This document shows positions 57,666-61,426 of a stretch of 61,426 nt of DNA, one piece after another. Position 1 is the first letter of the stretch. Every line of letters begins with the position of its first letter. The translations under genes were made by a program, and so were the position numbers. Source of the DNA: Tannerellaceae bacterium (GTDB lineage Bacteria > Bacteroidota > Bacteroidia > Bacteroidales > Tannerellaceae). The stretch spans positions 1-61,426 of the forward strand of contig JAJQAZ010000187.1 of NCBI GenBank assembly GCA_021203545.1, in the 5' to 3' direction. Below the pieces are notes generated by a model, which was given only the letters and a program-made list of their open reading frames with translations, was not told the origin of the DNA and searched no databases.

Positions 57666-58154
57666 TTAATATTGTCTTTCCAGAATCCAGGCATCCTGGA
57701 AGTTATTCGGACCATATTTTGCTTTGATAGCATTACGGCTTTCATAGGCATCCGCTTTGTCGTCGAAGCTGGTGATGATCACCCGTAGCATTCCCTGTTC
57801 GTTTTCGCCTAACACAGGATTGTATCCTTCGTTTTGCATACGTTCTTTCAGCGAATAAGCATTTGTGCGGTTCTGGAAACTACCGATTACTACACTGTAA
57901 CGTTTCAGGTTGCTTGCATCTTCACCCTGTGCAGGTTTGATCTTTTCCTGACGGGTTACTTCACTGGTGGTACTTGGTTTCGAAACCGGAACGATCTCTA
58001 CTACTACTTCTTCTTCCACTACTTCAACAGGCGCAGTTGTCTCTTTCTCTTTTGCCTGCTCGTATGCAGCCTTGTATGCACTCTGTTTGGGTTTACATGA
58101 GCCAAAAGCCAATATCATACAGGCACTTGCTCCTAATAACCAAATCTTGTTCAT
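57666..58154 (-). CDS. SPOR-domain lipoprotein
   Basis: This 162-residue lipoprotein has its lipobox at LAFGSCKPK (start ATG 58154). A Glu/Val-rich linker (TAPVEVVEEEVVVEIVPV) follows, and a C-terminal SPOR domain from about residue 85 (RYSVVIGSFQNRTNAYSLKERMQNEGYNPVL). SPOR domains bind denuded glycan strands of peptidoglycan at division sites, so it is probably a cell-division or wall-associated protein. Its promoter (TATCTTTG, minus strand 58180-58187) lies back to back with that of the S9 peptidase gene. The frame is intact. Confidence 0.92.
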   Translation of the reverse strand: MNKIWLLGASACMILAFGSCKPKQSAYKAAYEQAKEKETTAPVEVVEEEVVVEIVPVSKPSTTSEVTRQEKIKPAQGEDASNLKRYSVVIGSFQNRTNAYSLKERMQNEGYNPVLGENEQGMLRVIITSFDDKADAYESRNAIKAKYGPNNFQDAWILERQY

Positions 58155-58179
58155 GTTAGTCAGTTCTAAAATTAATGTA

Positions 58180-58209
58180 CAAAGATATAAATAATATTTA
58201 CTACTTTCG
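58180..58209. promoter_or_regulatory. Divergent promoter elements of SPOR and S9 peptidase genes
   Basis: TATCTTTG on the minus strand (58180-58187) fits the -7 consensus for the SPOR gene, with the start 26 bp away. TACTTTCG on the plus strand (58202-58209) is one base off consensus and suits the S9 peptidase gene. The two promoters share about 30 bp. Confidence 0.55.
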
Positions 58210-58238
58210 CACAAGAAACATAATATATCATAACGTAC

Positions 58239-60329
58239 ATGAACAAATCTATCGGAACAATTATTATGGCAACATCCGTTTTATTGGGGGGCTGTACCTC
58301 AGAAAAAGAGAAGCCGGAAACTACCGCTCCATTAATTGGGCGTGCGGAAATTAATGTGCCTGACGGACGGATGAATCCCGAAGTGCTTTATAGTATGGCA
58401 CGGGTAAGTGATGTGAAACTTTCGCCTGACGGCACGAAAGTCCTGTATGGGGTAACCTTTATCAGTATTGAGCAGAATAAAGGGAACCGCGAACTATTTG
58501 TGGTAAATACGGACGGTAGTAATAAAAAACAGATTACCCACACGCCATACAGCGAACAGAATGCGGTTTGGATTAATGGCGGTAAAGAGATTGCTTTTCT
58601 TTCGGGCGAAGAGGGTAGTTCACAGATCTGGATTATGGATGCCGAAGGAAACAACCGGCGCAGGGTGAGTAATCATGAAGGGGGGATTAATGGTTTTCTT
58701 TTCTCACCGGATGAATCCAAAGTGCTCTTTTATGCGGATATAAAATATAGCAAACGGGCTTCTGATTTGTATCCTGACCTCCCAAAAGCAACAGGCCGGG
58801 TGGTAGACGATCTGATGTATAAACACTGGGACGAATGGGTAGAAACGATCCCACATCCTTTTATTGCCTCTTTCGACGGAAAGACAGTAGGAGAAGGGCT
58901 GGATATTATGGCCGGTGAACCTTATGAATGCCCTATGAAACCATTTGGTGGAGTAGATGACTTTTCATGGAGTCCTGACGGAAGTAGACTGGCTTATACA
59001 TGCCGGAAGAAAACCGGACTGGAATACAGTGTTTCCACCAATTCAGATATTTATATATACGATCTGGAAAAAAAATCGACTTACAACATCACGGAAGGAA
59101 TGATGGGATACGATACGCATCCGCAGTTCTCGCCGGACGGAACTTATATCGCATGGCTTAGTCAGGAACGTGACGGATATGAAGCCGATAAAATGCGCCT
59201 ATTCGTAGCTTCGGCATGGGGAGAGAAGAAGGGTGACCTGACTTCTGATTTTGATTATAATGTGGATGCCTTCCAATGGAGCGACGATAGTAAATCGATC
59301 TATGCAATCTCCTGCAAAGAAGCAGTTACCCATATCTGGGAGATCGGGTTAAGAAAGCAGATACGCCAGATCACTACCGGACAGTATGACTATGTTGATA
59401 TGGATGCTGTAGGCGATAAAATGGTGGCTATCCGCCAGTCTATGGAATCACCTTCCGAAGTTTTTGCGATCAATACAACAACCGGCGAAGCAACTGAAAT
59501 CAGTTTCGAGAATAAAGCCATTATGGACCAGATGAAGATAGGTAAATCTGTTCCCCGGTGGATTAAAACTACCGATGGAAAAGAGATGCTTACCTGGGTG
59601 ATTTATCCACCGGATTTTGACCCAAACAAGAAATACCCGGCTCTTCTGTATTGCCAGGGTGGTCCGCAAAGTACAGTAAGCCAGTATTGGAGTTTCCGCT
59701 GGAACTTCCAGATCATGGCAGCAAACGATTATATTATTGTAGCTCCGAACCGTCGCGGACTTCCGGGATTCGGACAGGAATGGCTTGAACAGATCAGTGG
59801 TGATTACGGCGGTCAAAATATGAAGGATTATTTCTCGGCTATTGATGCCCTGTCTAAAGAACCTTATGTGGATGAGAATCGGTTAGGTGCCGTAGGTGCC
59901 AGCTATGGCGGATTCTCCGTATATTGGCTGGCCGGACATCATCAGAAACGTTTTAAAGCGTTTGTTGCACATGCCGGTATCTTTAATCTGGAACAGCAAT
60001 ATCTGGAAACCGAAGAGATGTGGTTTGCCAACTGGGATATGGGCGGCGCTTACTGGGATAAAAGTAATGCCGTTGCACAGAAAACCTTTGCCAATTCGCC
60101 TCACCTGTTCGTAGACAAATGGGATACCCCCATTTTGGTTACCCACGGCGAACTGGACTACCGTATTCTGGCTTCACAGGGAATGAGTGCCTTTAACGCA
60201 GCCAAATTGAAAGGCATCCCGGCAGAAATGCTTGTCTACCCGGACGAAAACCACTGGATAGCCCAACCCCAAAACGGAGTACTTTTCCAACGCGTATTCT
60301 TTAATTGGTTAGACAGATGGCTTAAGTAA
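58239..60329 (+). CDS. S9-family peptidase (prolyl oligopeptidase type, DPP5-like) lipoprotein
   Basis: This is a 696-residue exported serine peptidase with lipobox LLGGCTSE. An N-terminal beta-propeller (TolB-like repeats, SPDGTKVLYGV, SPDGSRLAYTC, SPDGTYIAWLS) covers about residues 45-420 and the alpha/beta-hydrolase domain the rest. The catalytic triad is visible: Ser555 in GASYGGFS, Asp640 in GELDYRI and His672 in DENHWI. It resembles DPP5-type dipeptidyl peptidases of Bacteroidales that release dipeptides from oligopeptides in the periplasm. The gene is monocistronic and ends with a strong terminator. The frame is intact. Confidence 0.93.
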   Translation: MNKSIGTIIMATSVLLGGCTSEKEKPETTAPLIGRAEINVPDGRMNPEVLYSMARVSDVKLSPDGTKVLYGVTFISIEQNKGNRELFVVNTDGSNKKQITHTPYSEQNAVWINGGKEIAFLSGEEGSSQIWIMDAEGNNRRRVSNHEGGINGFLFSPDESKVLFYADIKYSKRASDLYPDLPKATGRVVDDLMYKHWDEWVETIPHPFIASFDGKTVGEGLDIMAGEPYECPMKPFGGVDDFSWSPDGSRLAYTCRKKTGLEYSVSTNSDIYIYDLEKKSTYNITEGMMGYDTHPQFSPDGTYIAWLSQERDGYEADKMRLFVASAWGEKKGDLTSDFDYNVDAFQWSDDSKSIYAISCKEAVTHIWEIGLRKQIRQITTGQYDYVDMDAVGDKMVAIRQSMESPSEVFAINTTTGEATEISFENKAIMDQMKIGKSVPRWIKTTDGKEMLTWVIYPPDFDPNKKYPALLYCQGGPQSTVSQYWSFRWNFQIMAANDYIIVAPNRRGLPGFGQEWLEQISGDYGGQNMKDYFSAIDALSKEPYVDENRLGAVGASYGGFSVYWLAGHHQKRFKAFVAHAGIFNLEQQYLETEEMWFANWDMGGAYWDKSNAVAQKTFANSPHLFVDKWDTPILVTHGELDYRILASQGMSAFNAAKLKGIPAEMLVYPDENHWIAQPQNGVLFQRVFFNWLDRWLK

Positions 60330-60367
60330 CAGGTAGGTATTTCACCTCTCTGCAAAATATTAAAAAC

Positions 60368-60417
60368 ATCCTACACACTTGCATAAAAAGCTGTAAGTGT
60401 GTAGGATTATTTTTTTG
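60368..60417 (+). terminator. Intrinsic terminator after S9 peptidase
   Basis: ATCCTACACACTT and AAGTGTGTAGGAT form a perfect 13-bp stem followed by a T-rich tract of nine bases. A second inverted repeat, TTGAGTTCC and GGAACTCAA, follows at 60420-60440. Confidence 0.92.
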
Positions 60418-60534
60418 TGTTGAGTTCCAACGGAACTCAATCACTATTTCGATATAGTAAAAATTAGCAGGCACAGTTGGATATTTACAGTAGGGTTCGT
60501 ACATTTGGAGGATATGTTTTTATCTCATGCCAAT

Positions 60535-61426
60535 ATGAAAAGTTATACAATCATAATGCAAACTTTGTTCCTGATCCTCTTTTTTAGTAATTGTAAATAT
60601 AAAGAAAAGGAACAATCTGTATTAAAAGAAGATTTAATATCTGAAAATAATGATATTATAGATAGTGATTCATTCCAGATAGATAATGATTTATTCAATA
60701 TAAAAATCAATAAAGAACCATCCTCTTTTTACTATCTCAATCCATTCTATTCCATCCAATATTTGGGTTCTGAAATAGATAGCATTCAATATAATAATAT
60801 TGAAAAAGTGTATCAGGCGTTTCAAGATTCATTGATTATAAACGATAGTTTTTTCATAGTCTTTCTTTAGAACGTCGTATGTATATATCTCCTGATAAAA
60901 ATTATTGTATTACTGCTAATAACAACCCGCATCCGATATATTGGGGTTATTTTGAAATTTATTTAATTGACAAATTAAATTCCGAAATTACTTACCAGGC
61001 TTCAATATGGTCAGATGAGCAATATGAGGATATTTTATGGGAGAATGGAAACATTTTTATTAAAACCATAGAAAATGCATATTATATCTTAAATGTAGAT
61101 GAGGTCTTTGATAGATCATTGTCCCTTATAAAGGAAAATGAAACATTTCAAAAAGATAAAGAGTGGTATGATATATTTTATTTCTCCCCATTCGATGAAT
61201 ACTCTGGTGAAACTGGAAACTACTATATACACCTTAAAGGAAACGATAAATCAGTATTTGCTACAAGTTTCGGCCATAAAGAGATCAGTTTTGAATATAA
61301 AATAATGCCTTTTTATAATAACGGAATAGTTTATCTTATAAATGAAGAAGAACCTGAAATAGTCGCAAAAATGGTTAAAGTTGATAATCAATATTACATA
61401 GATAGTCCATATATTAAACTATATAC
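60535..61426 (+). pseudogene. AT-rich unknown lipoprotein gene, frameshifted, runs off window
   Basis: The gene starts MKSYTIIMQTLFLILFFSNC, a lipoprotein signal. The frame stops at 60868-60870 after a run of six T at 60849-60854. With a seventh T it continues SFFHSLSLERRMYISPDKNY and stays open to the last base of the window, through YWGYFEIYLIDKLNSEITYQ and YYIHLKGNDKSVFATSFGH. The codons are much richer in A and T than in neighbouring genes, which suggests recent acquisition. I do not recognise the family. The 3' end is outside the window. Confidence 0.6.

Overview
The window comes from a member of the Bacteroidales (Bacteroidota). It carries two tandem SusC/SusD pairs, a hybrid two-component system (HTCS), FecR/ECF-sigma signalling, many lipoproteins, the rhaI-rhaT-rhaD gene order, and promoters of the Bacteroidota type (TTTG, about 20 nt, TAnnTTTG). 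Genus cannot be fixed from sequence reading alone. No tRNA, rRNA, CRISPR array, integrase or transposase was seen.

Layout. 1-2316: end of a rhamnose catabolic operon (tail of a probable isomerase gene, rhaT, rhaD). 2317-23751: a xylan utilisation locus with a GH43 lipoprotein, the xusA-xusB-xusC-xusD-xusE-xyn10C core known from Prevotella and Bacteroides, a second GH10 xylanase and a convergent HTCS regulator. The same promoter-proximal sequence box precedes both the GH43 gene and xusA. Inverted copies of a ~150-175 bp repeat lie on either side of this block. 24003-30862: a lipoprotein beta-carbonic anhydrase, a NigD-like lipoprotein, three small paralogous proteins around a ferredoxin-nitroreductase fusion, a WYL regulator and divergent rtcB. 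30925-35446: dinB, then the core thrS-infC-rpmI-rplT operon. 35447-38245: decayed genes plus a strong small-RNA candidate with its own promoter and terminator. 38246-45245: an FtsX-type ABC permease and an ECF sigma/FecR unit with two related carboxypeptidase-regulatory-domain proteins. 45621-61426: a broken GH43, a thioredoxin-fold protein without its cysteines, broken clostripain, serine acetyltransferase and giant helicase genes, then MATE, SPOR and S9 peptidase genes, and an AT-rich gene running off the end.

Two themes stand out. First, about a third of the genes carry lesions: mostly single-base indels in or beside short homopolymers, but also substitution-type nonsense codons and one 66-bp insertion. 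For nearly every frameshifted gene the indels I infer restore an exact whole number of codons. Real decay and sequencing error cannot be separated from this sequence alone, and the density would fit either. If real, the xylan locus has lost xusA, xusE, xyn10C and its regulator while xusBCD and the second GH10 stay open.

Second, three intergenic regions hold short arrays with the same 22-23 bp period but entirely different words. In each a short constant core alternates with variable spacers, and in two of them a spacer word recurs in reverse complement. I know of no named feature that fits these arrays.
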